Notes under the pieces: model-generated | Databases searched by the model: none | What the model was told of the DNA's origin: nothing | Seen by the model: only the letters and a program-made list of their open reading frames with translations | Program-made: the position numbers and the translations under genes | Source: Myxococcales bacterium UBA1660 | GTDB taxonomy: Bacteria; Myxococcota_A; Polyangia; Polyangiales; Houyiibacteriaceae | NCBI GenBank assembly: GCA_002320815.1 | Contig: DCLA01000077.1 | Location: forward strand, 1 to 39,520 | Reading direction: 5' to 3' | DNA: 39,520 bases | Part shown: positions 1-7,680 of the stretch, one piece after another | How positions within the stretch are numbered: position 1 is the first letter of the stretch | Layout: every line of letters starts with the position of its first letter

Positions 1-485
1 TGGACAACGGCGGTTGCGGCGACGCGGCGTACTACGCCTGCACGAACAACGAGGGCAGTGCGCCGACGTGCGCGGACATCGACGACTGTCCGGCGCCCGA
101 TCCTTGCAGCAATGGTGGGTCGTGTATCGATGGGCTGGGCAGCTATACGTGCGACTGCGCCGCCGGTTGGACTGGCGCGACGTGTGACACGAACGCGTGC
201 GATGGGGTCACGTGCAATGGGCACGGCCGCTGTGCCGGAACCGACCACGGTTCTCGGTGGGAGTGTTTCTGCGACCCGGCCTGGTCCGGGACGACCTGCC
301 AGACGTGTCACGACAACACGTGCGACACGCGTCCTGGCTACTATGCGGATCGATACGTGCACTGCCGAGAGTCGATCGGTCAGGACGACGGCTATTGCTC
401 GAGCTGGATGGGATGTCACGGAGCAATCTTCGTGAACGGTACCTACGGGACGGTCACGGGAACGGCGATATCCGACTGCCGGTAG
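1..485 (+). CDS. EGF-like domain secreted/surface protein, C-terminal part
   Basis: The gene enters from the left edge and is open from base 3, giving 160 residues to a TAG at 483-485; the N-terminus is outside the window. It is very Cys-rich. Two EGF-like modules are visible: residues about 25-61 open with D-I-D-D-C, the start typical of calcium-binding EGF modules, followed by CSNGGSC and CDCAAGWTGATC; residues about 66-99 run from CDGVTCNGHGRC to FCDPAWSGTTC. The last 60 residues hold further cysteines but no module I recognise. EGF modules are usually extracellular adhesion or spacer units stabilised by disulfides, so an outer-surface or secreted location is likely. The full architecture cannot be known from this piece. 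The reading frame is well supported by the regular cysteine pattern; the function is unknown. Confidence 0.75.
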   Translation, partial: DNGGCGDAAYYACTNNEGSAPTCADIDDCPAPDPCSNGGSCIDGLGSYTCDCAAGWTGATCDTNACDGVTCNGHGRCAGTDHGSRWECFCDPAWSGTTCQTCHDNTCDTRPGYYADRYVHCRESIGQDDGYCSSWMGCHGAIFVNGTYGTVTGTAISDCR

Positions 486-547
486 GCTAGATGGCTCTAG
501 CAAGCTCGGCTCACCGGTGAGCGGTACGCGGCGGGGCCCCGCCTTTT
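486..547 (+). terminator. three consecutive hairpins after the EGF-like gene
   Basis: The first hairpin begins on the base after the stop codon: GCTAGA 486-491 pairs with TCTAGC 496-501 across a 4-nt loop. The second is the perfect palindrome GCTCACCGGTGAGC at 509-522. The third is the palindrome GGCGGGGCCCCGCC at 530-543, followed directly by TTTT (544-547), like a factor-independent terminator. Together they should isolate the upstream gene from the lipoprotein gene at 583. Confidence 0.6.
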
Positions 548-570
548 CGGCGCGTCCAACAAAGGAACGG

Positions 571-576
571 TAGAAT
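571..576 (+). promoter_or_regulatory. TAGAAT, probable -10 box of a leaderless start
   Basis: TAGAAT lies six bases before the ATG at 583, so transcription would be expected to begin at or beside the A of the start codon. No -35 match and no Shine-Dalgarno close to the ATG is seen. It belongs to a window-wide pattern. Confidence 0.5.
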
Positions 577-582
577 CCAGCG

Positions 583-2850
583 ATGGAGTTCCCCCGCTCT
601 CTCGCCTCCTCCCTCTTCCTCCTGCTCCTCGTCCTCGGCGCCTGTGACTGCGACGACGACCCCGGCGACGCCTGCACCAGCACGGCGGACTGCGACGACG
701 GGACCGTCTGCATCGACGAGGTCTGTGTCGTAGCGCCGGATGGCGGGGAGCCGCCGGACGCCGAGCCTCCGGTCCCCGACGGCCCGGCGATGGATCAGGG
801 CGGATGCCCCAGCATGACCCTCTGCGGGTCTCCGGCGGTCTGCTGTGCCGTCGGCGACGAGTGCGTGGAGGGCGCCTGCCTGGCCGCCTGCGCCAGCGGC
901 GTCCGCTGCGGCGAGGATCGGGCGACCTGCTGCGGCGACGGTCAGGTCTGCATCTCCGACGCGTGCACCGATCCCGGCGACGAGTGCACCGACAGCTTCG
1001 ACTGTCCGGCGGGCTCCTTCTGCGAGCCGACCCTCGAGCGCTGCCTGCCCCAGTTCGACCCGGTGGAGTGCACCACCACGCCGGTCTTCGGTGACTTCGC
1101 GCCGCGCATCGAGTGGAGCTTGGAGAGCTCGACCGAGGACCCGACGTGCATGCACGCCATCTCCGCGCCGGTGGTCGCCGACCTCGACGGCGATGGGTCT
1201 CCGGAGATCGTCGCCAACTTCGCGTGCGACTCCGACTGGCAGGCGGGGGTGCTGCGGGTGATGCGCGGGGACACCGGCGAGGAGGTGTGGGTGGCCGCCG
1301 GCAGCGCGACCCGCCTCAACGGCCGCTCGGGCATCGCCGCGGGCGATCTGGACGGCGACGGCATGGTGGAGATCGTCGCCGTGCGGAACCCGGCGAGCGG
1401 CAGCCGGGCCATCGCGTTCGACCAGGATGGGGCCGTGCTCTGGGAGTCGACCGCCGAGGACGGGACCACGCCGCAGCCGGTGAGCACCGTGAACGGCGCG
1501 CCTTCGTTGGCCGACCTCGACGGCGACGGGAGCCCGGAGATCGTCTTCGGCGCGATGGTGCTCGACGCCACGGGCCGGCTCCTCTGGACGCGCGGCGACG
1601 GCGCCCGCGAGGGGACCAACGGCAGCTACGTCGGGGGTATCTCGGCCATCGCGGACATCGACCTCGACGGGGCCCCGGAGATCGTCGCCGGGCACAGCGC
1701 CTACGAGGCCAACGGGGATCTGGTGTGGACCTCCCCCGCGCCCGATGGGTACCCGGCGGTCGCCCAGTTCGACGCAGACCCGCAGCCCGAGGTGGTCCTA
1801 GTGGCCAGCGGGGACATCTACCTGCTCGACGGCCTCACCGGGGCCATCGAGTGGGGCCCGGTCGCGCAGCCCGGCGGCGGCATCGGGGGCCCGCCGACCG
1901 TGGCCGACTTCGATGGCGACGGGCAGCCGGAGATCGGTGTGGCCGGCGCCAGCAGCTACAGCGTGTACGACCCCACCGGCCCCATGGACGTGCTCTGGTC
2001 CCAGGCGACCGCCGACGTGAGCAGCAACGCCACCGGGTCGAGCGTGTTCGACTTCGAGGGCGACGGTGCGGCCGAGGTGGTCTACGGCGACGAGTGCTAC
2101 ATGCGCGTCTACCGCGGCTCCGACGGCGCCGTGCTCCTGCAGATCCCGTCGTCCAGCGCGACCATCCACGAGTACCCGCTGGTCGCCGACGTCGACGCCG
2201 ACGGGAACTCGGAGATCGTCATCGCGGCCAACGACCGGGCCAGCGGGATCCCCGCCCAGTGTCGCGGCGCCGACGCCGCCTGGGACGGTCAGCGGAAGGG
2301 CATCTTCGTCTACGGGGACACCCGGGATCAGTGGATGCGCACCCGGCGCATCTGGAACCAGCACGCCTACCACGTGACCAACGTCGAGGCGTCCGGGCGG
2401 ATCCCCATGAGCGAGGCCGCCAACTGGTCCACCGACGGGCTCAACAACTATCGCCAGAACACCCAGGGCGAGGGCGTGTTCAACGCGCCGGACCTCGCGG
2501 TGCTGGCGCTCGAGGTGATCCTCGACGGGTGCCCGGCGAGCGCGACCCTGCGGGCCCGGGTGACCAACGAGGGGAGCCTCGGGGTCGCCGCCGGGGTGCC
2601 GGTGAGCTTCTACACCGGGACCCCCGACGCGCTCGGGGACCTGCTGGGCACCGTGAACACCACCGTACCGCTCCTGCCGGGCGCGAGCACCGTGGTGACC
2701 CTCGCGTCGGTGCCCCTCGCGGGCGAGGCGCCGTACTCCTTCGTGGCCGTGGTCGACGACGACGGGTCGGCGGCGGGTTCGATCACCGAGTGCGACGAGG
2801 ACAACAACGTCGAGGGCATCGCCGACCTCGACTGCGACATCCTGCTCTGA
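583..2850 (+). CDS. lipoprotein with Cys-rich, FG-GAP/VCBS repeat and CARDB-like domains
   Basis: The product has 755 residues. The N-terminus is a lipoprotein signal with lipobox L-G-A-C around residue 21, so the protein is probably anchored in a membrane facing outward. Residues about 22-165 are Cys-rich with repeated C-x-S-x-x-x-C patterns. Residues about 195-600 hold repeated D-x-D-G-D-G-x-x-E-I-V motifs (for example DLDGDGSPEIV), the calcium-binding signature of FG-GAP/VCBS repeats that build a beta-propeller. Residues about 640-750 resemble CARDB, an immunoglobulin-like adhesion module, ending near CDEDNN. An adhesive or scaffold role is inferred; the ligand is unknown. It stands alone between a terminator and a convergent lipase gene 12 bases downstream. 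ATG 583 is chosen because it gives a clean signal peptide and follows TAGAAT at the leaderless distance. Confidence 0.88.
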   Translation: MEFPRSLASSLFLLLLVLGACDCDDDPGDACTSTADCDDGTVCIDEVCVVAPDGGEPPDAEPPVPDGPAMDQGGCPSMTLCGSPAVCCAVGDECVEGACLAACASGVRCGEDRATCCGDGQVCISDACTDPGDECTDSFDCPAGSFCEPTLERCLPQFDPVECTTTPVFGDFAPRIEWSLESSTEDPTCMHAISAPVVADLDGDGSPEIVANFACDSDWQAGVLRVMRGDTGEEVWVAAGSATRLNGRSGIAAGDLDGDGMVEIVAVRNPASGSRAIAFDQDGAVLWESTAEDGTTPQPVSTVNGAPSLADLDGDGSPEIVFGAMVLDATGRLLWTRGDGAREGTNGSYVGGISAIADIDLDGAPEIVAGHSAYEANGDLVWTSPAPDGYPAVAQFDADPQPEVVLVASGDIYLLDGLTGAIEWGPVAQPGGGIGGPPTVADFDGDGQPEIGVAGASSYSVYDPTGPMDVLWSQATADVSSNATGSSVFDFEGDGAAEVVYGDECYMRVYRGSDGAVLLQIPSSSATIHEYPLVADVDADGNSEIVIAANDRASGIPAQCRGADAAWDGQRKGIFVYGDTRDQWMRTRRIWNQHAYHVTNVEASGRIPMSEAANWSTDGLNNYRQNTQGEGVFNAPDLAVLALEVILDGCPASATLRARVTNEGSLGVAAGVPVSFYTGTPDALGDLLGTVNTTVPLLPGASTVVTLASVPLAGEAPYSFVAVVDDDGSAAGSITECDEDNNVEGIADLDCDILL

Positions 2851-2862
2851 GCGCGCCGCGCC

Positions 2863-3729
2863 TCAGGCGTCGTCGAGGAAGCGTCGGACGTCGGCCGCGT
2901 AGTGGTCGGCGTCGGCGCGGCCCGCGGCCAAGGTCTCGTCGATGGGCGCCACCTCGCGGTAGTCCCAGCGCTGGATGGGCAGCGGGGTCCGTGGCGCCAG
3001 GTAGAGCCGGTCGCCCTGGCGGCCGGTGACGCCCTCGGGGTAGGGCCGGGTGAGGAGCACCAGGTTCCGCTTCACGCCCGGCGCGCGCTCGGCGAGGAAC
3101 GCCGGGGCGTTGTCGATGAGGCTGCCGTCGAGCAGGCGCCGGCGCTGGTGTCGACCCCGGCGGGTGAAGGGCGGGGTGGACGACGAGCTGAGCACCAACT
3201 CGACGAGGTCCTCGGGGCTCTCGCACTCCCGGGCGTCCACGACGTGCTCGACGAAGCCCACCCGCCGGGGGAGCACCGGGTGGAGGCCGCGGGGGCGCAG
3301 CCGCTTCTCCAGGGAGTACACGCTCAGGCCGAGCATCACACCCATCACGCTGGGCATCAGCCGGGGAAAGGAGCTGGCGATGATGTAGAGCGGGAAGGGC
3401 GAGGCCTGGATCCGCTCGAAGCCGCCCTCGGCCAGGCCGTGGAGCAGGGTGCGGCGGTAGATGCCCTCGTGGGGGAAGGGAGTGCGCTCGCGCGGGAGCG
3501 CCGGCCAGTGGACCAGGCCGCGCACGCCGCGGCGCTGCTCGGCGAAGTAGGCGCGGGTCTCGGGGACGCGGCCGGTGAGCAGCATCATGGCCATCGCCGA
3601 GCCGGCGCTGCACCCGGCCATGGCGGCGGTGCGCGGCAGAATCTCTTCGGCCCAACGCTCGAGAAAGCCGATCTGGTAGAAGGCGCGGCTGCCGCCGCCG
3701 GCGAAGGTGATCGCGAGGTCCCTTTCCAT
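2863..3729 (-). CDS. patatin-like phospholipase
   Basis: The product has 288 residues and is a serine acyl hydrolase of the patatin family, which cleaves acyl chains from phospholipids with a Ser-Asp dyad. The glycine-rich oxyanion loop G-G-G-S-R is at residues 11-15. The nucleophile elbow G-C-S-A-G is at 39-43, with Ser41 as nucleophile. The dyad aspartate fits D-G-S at 201-203, so all catalytic elements are present. There is no signal peptide, so a cytoplasmic or effector-type location is likely. The tail after about residue 230 is ordinary alpha/beta sequence. It converges with the FG-GAP lipoprotein gene and is followed upstream on the same strand by the SDR gene. TATCCC lies eight bases before the ATG, a weak match to the local leaderless pattern. 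The substrate is unknown. Confidence 0.88.
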   Translation of the reverse strand: MERDLAITFAGGGSRAFYQIGFLERWAEEILPRTAAMAGCSAGSAMAMMLLTGRVPETRAYFAEQRRGVRGLVHWPALPRERTPFPHEGIYRRTLLHGLAEGGFERIQASPFPLYIIASSFPRLMPSVMGVMLGLSVYSLEKRLRPRGLHPVLPRRVGFVEHVVDARECESPEDLVELVLSSSSTPPFTRRGRHQRRRLLDGSLIDNAPAFLAERAPGVKRNLVLLTRPYPEGVTGRQGDRLYLAPRTPLPIQRWDYREVAPIDETLAAGRADADHYAADVRRFLDDA

Positions 3730-3823
3730 CGCGGGCAGGGATAGCCCGAAGGGCGGCGCCGGGCACCTCGGGGCGGTCGGGGCGGTCGGGGCTGGCGAGG
3801 CGAGAGGCCGCGCGCCGGGCGAC

Positions 3824-4684
3824 TCAGCCGGCGAAGGGGGGATCGCCCGGCGAGCGGTAGCGGTCCAGGGGGCTGCGGACGGCGTCGCTCCCGTAGTACC
3901 AGCCGTTCCCCGCGAGCTCTCCGAAGAGCAGATGCAGCGGGGCGGTGGCGCCCTCGTGGGGCGTCTTCATCCCCATGGCCAGCGGGTCCTGGCCCTCGGC
4001 CTCGGCGTAGGGGCGGGTCATGTCGGTGGCGATCCAACCGGGGGTGCAGGCGTTGACCCGAAGCCCCGGGTGCTGCCGCGCGAAGATCTGCATGAAGGCG
4101 TTGGCGGCGGCCTTGGAGAGACCGTAGGCGTCGCCGTCGCCCAAGCCGTGGGCCGCGAAGGCGGCGGGGCCGTCCAGGGTGAGGGAGGTCTGCAGGAGCG
4201 CGTCGAGGTCTTCCCACTCGAGCGCCGGGTCGGTGAAGAAGCGCTGCATCTCCGGGCTGCACTCGGCGACGAAGTTGGGGCCGGAGGCGGAGGTGACGAT
4301 GACCACCCGGTCGCGTAGGAGCGCGGCGAAGGTCTCGCAGACCCGGCGGGGTCCGTGAGCGTTCACGCGGAGGACGTCGGCGAACGTGTGGCCGGTGCGA
4401 CCGATGCCGGCGTTGTTCACCAGCCCGTAGAGCGGCCCGGCGCGCTCGACCCGCTCGGCGGCGGCCTCGACCGAGGCCTCGTCCGCGACGTCGATGGGCA
4501 GGACCTCCACGCGCTCGGCCCAGTCGGGGTGCTCGGCGAGCATCGCGGCGCGCGCGGTCTCGCCGCGTTCGGCGCTCCGAGAGCCGAGATACACGAAGGT
4601 CTCCGGGTGCTCGCCGAGGATCCGCTCCACGATGGCTCGGCCGATGCCCTTGTTCGCTCCGGTCACGACGATCCGCTGGGTCAT
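3824..4684 (-). CDS. carbonyl-reductase-like short-chain dehydrogenase
   Basis: The product has 286 residues and is an NAD(P)-dependent classical SDR. The cofactor motif T-G-A-N-K-G-I-G is at residues 8-15, and N-N-A-G at 90-93. A catalytic serine lies in VTSASG (132 or 134), and the Y-G-L-S-K motif puts Tyr187 and Lys191 in place. The stretch of about 53 residues between the serine and the tyrosine is longer than in most classical SDRs and resembles the insertion of the CBR1 carbonyl reductase group. It probably reduces a ketone or aldehyde in the cytoplasm; the substrate cannot be told. It is divergent from the membrane protein at 4747 with 62 bases between them. The ATG at 4684 is supported by TAGCGT six bases upstream. 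Confidence 0.88.
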   Translation of the reverse strand: MTQRIVVTGANKGIGRAIVERILGEHPETFVYLGSRSAERGETARAAMLAEHPDWAERVEVLPIDVADEASVEAAAERVERAGPLYGLVNNAGIGRTGHTFADVLRVNAHGPRRVCETFAALLRDRVVIVTSASGPNFVAECSPEMQRFFTDPALEWEDLDALLQTSLTLDGPAAFAAHGLGDGDAYGLSKAAANAFMQIFARQHPGLRVNACTPGWIATDMTRPYAEAEGQDPLAMGMKTPHEGATAPLHLLFGELAGNGWYYGSDAVRSPLDRYRSPGDPPFAG

Positions 4685-4690
4685 GGGTCG

Positions 4691-4696
4691 ACGCTA
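4691..4696 (-). promoter_or_regulatory. TAGCGT, probable -10 box of the SDR gene
   Basis: On the minus strand TAGCGT is separated by six bases from the ATG ending at 4684, the leaderless arrangement seen for several genes in this window. No Shine-Dalgarno is present. Confidence 0.45.
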
Positions 4697-4746
4697 CCGC
4701 GGGCCAACCGGGAAGACCATCGCCGTGGGGCGGGACCGGTGGCACC

Positions 4747-6546
4747 ATGGGGCCGATGTTCGAGGGGACGACCCGCCGCCCGTCGCGGCCACTGCTCGCC
4801 CAGGCCGGCGCGGTGGCGATGATCCTGGGCGGGGTGGTGGTCCTCTTCCCCCGGTGGGTGGTCCTGGCCCTCACCCTGGACCCGCCCCCGAACGCCACGA
4901 CCGATGCACCCCTGGAGTTCGGCTGGGGCGGCGCGGCGCTGGTCGTGCTCGGTGCGCTGGCGACGACGTGGGCCGAGGGCGTCGCCGCGCGCGAACGACC
5001 GCCCCGGGCCGAGGTGGTCGGCGGGGTGCTGGCGGTCATGGCTTCGCTGGTCGTGCCGTCGGCGCTCATCGACTACGTGCACTCGAGTCTCATCGTGCCG
5101 GCGATGCTGGCCGCACCCGCGCTGGGGCTCTTCGCCCGCGGACGATTGGGCCCGCGGAGCGCGCTGACCTGGGGGATCGCCTTCGCGGCCCTGGCGTCGA
5201 TGCCGCGGGCGACCACCGCCGTCGGCACCGAGAAGCTGAGCGAGGTCTTCTTCTACCTCTACGTCGGCGGCTGGCTTCCCCGCGTCGCGGGACTGGGGGT
5301 CGCCGCCGCGTTCGCGTTCCTCGCCGGGTGCCGGGCGCGGGGCAGTCTCCGCGCCGTCTCCTTCGCTCTCGGCTGGTGGTTCCTCTCCGAGGTCGTGCGC
5401 AACGGAGTCGCGGCGGCGTTGGGCTTCGTATTCGCGGACGGGACCCCCGACCATGAGCTGGCCGCGCGCCTCGCGGCGGTGGCGACCGCCGCGGACCTGG
5501 TCTTGGTGCTGGTCGTCGCCCTGGCCTTCGTCGGGCTGGCCGCCGGGGGCGTGCGTCGGTACCCGGTGGGCGGGTCGGCCGCACTCCTGGTGGCCGGGCT
5601 CCTCGCCGCGGGCCCTCAGCACGATCCCTTCGTGCTGTCGCAGACCCACCCGGAGCCCGCGGCCGCCGCCGGCCTCGGGCCGCCCCTCGAGCTCCCCGGG
5701 GGCTGGGAGCTCGGCGGCGCCGTCACCCGACGCAGCGTGATCGACCCCGACGGCAGCGTCCGGTCCTTCTCGGTGGGCGAGCTCACCGGGAACACGCGCT
5801 CCGGGGCCACTCGCCTCCATGCCCCGGCGACCCTCACGATGGACGAGCTGCGCGCCGCGCGCCGCGAGCTGGGATCCGAGCTCGTGTTCCTGACCGGACC
5901 CCGGCAGGGGACGGCCGTCGCGGCCGCCGCGGCGTCGCGCTGGCCCGGGGTGGCGGTGGCCTTCCAGGGCGGGGAGCTGGCGCTGCCGGTCCTCCCCGAC
6001 GGATCGATCTCTTGTCCCGACCGGGGCTACGAGGCGCCCCGGTCGGGCGAGACGGTGGCGGCCTATCTCGAGCGCGTCGGGTGCGGCGAGGGGCGACCGG
6101 GGACCTGGCGCGATCGCTTGAACGACGACCGCTGGACCCGGGCCCGGTGGCTCTTGGTGCCCTCGCCGGTGCCCCGCTTCGCCGGGGCGAGCCTGGTGCT
6201 GGGGCTCTTGATCGGTGGCGCGCTCTTGCTGCGCTGGCGTCGGCGCGAGCTGGCGCCCCTGCGCGCCGCGAGCCCCTCGGCCCTGGCGCCGCCCGCCGAT
6301 GCGGAGGTGCGCCCGAGCTGGGTGGGTCCGGCGGGCGCGACCCACCGCTGGCTGGGCGTGCCCGGCGAGGGGACCTATCGCGAGAACCGCGAGGTCGCCT
6401 TCGCCGGACCGGCCAGCGTGGCAGAGGCCGAGGGCCTCTTCCGGGAGCGCCTGGTGCGAGGGATCGGCCGCGCGGCGCTCTACGCCGCGGTGGCCGTCCT
6501 CTCGCTGGGCGCCCTGGTGCTCGTGGTCGCCGTCGCCGTGCGGTGA
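4747..6546 (+). CDS. polytopic membrane protein with a large extracytoplasmic domain
   Basis: The product has 599 residues and is not recognised as a named family. About eight hydrophobic segments fill residues 15-290, including AMILGGVVVLFPRWVVLAL and a strongly hydrophobic stretch near 245-265. A soluble domain of about 180 residues follows (295-475), with two cysteines near 420-440 that could form a disulfide. A further hydrophobic segment near 480-500 ends in RWRRR, and a last one closes the protein. The part around residues 355-410 (MDELRAARRELGSELVFLTG) faintly recalls ExbD/TolR-like folds, but this is only an impression. It diverges from the SDR gene and converges with serA-like, 12 bases away. 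A start at 4756 is also possible. The function is unknown. Confidence 0.75.
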   Translation: MGPMFEGTTRRPSRPLLAQAGAVAMILGGVVVLFPRWVVLALTLDPPPNATTDAPLEFGWGGAALVVLGALATTWAEGVAARERPPRAEVVGGVLAVMASLVVPSALIDYVHSSLIVPAMLAAPALGLFARGRLGPRSALTWGIAFAALASMPRATTAVGTEKLSEVFFYLYVGGWLPRVAGLGVAAAFAFLAGCRARGSLRAVSFALGWWFLSEVVRNGVAAALGFVFADGTPDHELAARLAAVATAADLVLVLVVALAFVGLAAGGVRRYPVGGSAALLVAGLLAAGPQHDPFVLSQTHPEPAAAAGLGPPLELPGGWELGGAVTRRSVIDPDGSVRSFSVGELTGNTRSGATRLHAPATLTMDELRAARRELGSELVFLTGPRQGTAVAAAAASRWPGVAVAFQGGELALPVLPDGSISCPDRGYEAPRSGETVAAYLERVGCGEGRPGTWRDRLNDDRWTRARWLLVPSPVPRFAGASLVLGLLIGGALLLRWRRRELAPLRAASPSALAPPADAEVRPSWVGPAGATHRWLGVPGEGTYRENREVAFAGPASVAEAEGLFRERLVRGIGRAALYAAVAVLSLGALVLVVAVAVR

Positions 6547-6558
6547 CGGCGGCGCGGC

Positions 6559-7488
6559 TCAGTCGTTGACGACGTGCTTGCGCTCGCCGCGCTCCAGGAA
6601 GCCGATGATCTGACGCGCGGCCGCGGTGGCGGCGTTGGTGTTCGCCTCCTCCGTCTGGGCGCCCATCTTCTTCGGCGTCGCGAAGTAGCGCTTGCCGAAC
6701 TCGCCGAGGGCGGCGTGGGTGGCCTCGCTGGGCGCGATGTCGGTGAGGTAGCGGAGGTCGCTGCGCTCCTTCAGCGCCTCGACGAGGCCGGCCTCGTCGA
6801 TGACCTCGGCGCGGGCGGTGTTCACCAGCGCGGCGCCCTGGGGCATCGAGGTGAGCAGGGCCTTGCCGATGGAGTTCTTGGTCTCGTCGGTCGCGGGGAT
6901 GTGCAGCGAGAGGTAGTCGCTCTTGGCGTAGAGCTCCTCGACGGTGCTCACCGGCGTAGCGCCGGCGGCGGAGATGTCGGCGTCGGCCAGGTAGGGGTCG
7001 AAGGCGAGGACCTCCATGTCGAAGCCCTTGGCGATGCGGAGCACGTTCATGCCCACGTTGCCGAGCGCGTGGATGCCCAGGGTCTTGCCCTTCAGCTCGG
7101 TGCCGGGCTTGCCGTCGTACTGCCCGCGGGCCGAGAAGACGAGCATGCCGAAGACCAGCTCGGCCACGGCGTTGGCGTTCTGACCGGGGGTGTTCATCAC
7201 CGCGATGCCGCGCTCCTTGGCGGCGGCGGTGTCGACGTTGTCGTAGCCGGCTCCGGCGCGGACCACGAGCTTCAGGTTCTTGCCGGCGTCGAGGACGCCG
7301 GAGTGGATCTTGTCGCTCCGCACGATGATCGCGTCGGCTTCCGCGATCGCCCCGAGGAGGTCCGCCTCGTCGGCGTAGGACTCGAGGACCTTCACCGAGT
7401 AGCCCGCCTCCTCGAGGATGGCCTGGGTCTGGGTCTTGGCTTCGGCGGCGAAGGGCTTCTGCGTGGCGATGAGAACGGTCTTGGTCAC
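6559..7488 (-). CDS. serA: D-3-phosphoglycerate dehydrogenase-like 2-hydroxyacid dehydrogenase, ACT-less
   Basis: The product has 309 residues and belongs to the NAD-dependent D-2-hydroxyacid dehydrogenase family, most like the enzyme for the first step of serine synthesis. The substrate motif RAGAGYDN is at 77-84. The nucleotide motif is atypical, G-I-H-A-L-G-N-V-G at 138-146, with Ala141 where the first Gly of G-x-G-x-x-G is expected. Catalytic Arg226 (NTARAE) and a plausible Glu255 are present. The usual T-P-H-I-G-A is T-P-K-K-M-G-A at 271-277, so the catalytic His is absent. No ACT or other serine-sensing regulatory domain follows. Short PGDHs with a Lys in place of that His are, to my recollection, described from Entamoeba and Bacteroides. 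The GTG start at 7488 is fixed by AGGAG eight bases upstream; an upstream extension lacks family similarity. The symbol is by similarity only. Confidence 0.85.
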   Translation of the reverse strand: MTKTVLIATQKPFAAEAKTQTQAILEEAGYSVKVLESYADEADLLGAIAEADAIIVRSDKIHSGVLDAGKNLKLVVRAGAGYDNVDTAAAKERGIAVMNTPGQNANAVAELVFGMLVFSARGQYDGKPGTELKGKTLGIHALGNVGMNVLRIAKGFDMEVLAFDPYLADADISAAGATPVSTVEELYAKSDYLSLHIPATDETKNSIGKALLTSMPQGAALVNTARAEVIDEAGLVEALKERSDLRYLTDIAPSEATHAALGEFGKRYFATPKKMGAQTEEANTNAATAAARQIIGFLERGERKHVVND

Positions 7489-7526
7489 GGTTCGGACTCC
7501 TGATGCAATCGTGAGGCAGCGTTCTA
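7489..7526 (-). promoter_or_regulatory. promoter and Shine-Dalgarno of the PGDH gene
   Basis: On the minus strand AGGAG (7497-7501) precedes the GTG start at 7488 by eight bases and decides that start. TAGAAC (7521-7526) further upstream is a plausible -10 box and would give a leader of about 25-30 nt. This gene is therefore a contrast to the many leaderless-looking starts nearby. Confidence 0.5.
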
Positions 7527-7680
7527 GCGCCCCATGGGCCTTCGTCGACCGAAGATCCGGTGACGCCTCGACCGCGAGGGTCGGGTGCGGCCCGGGCGCT
7601 CCGAGGACCGTTGCTGGACGGGAACGAAGAACGTCCGCGAAAGAGGACGACACTCGAGGCGGTTCGGTGTAGAGAGCGCC

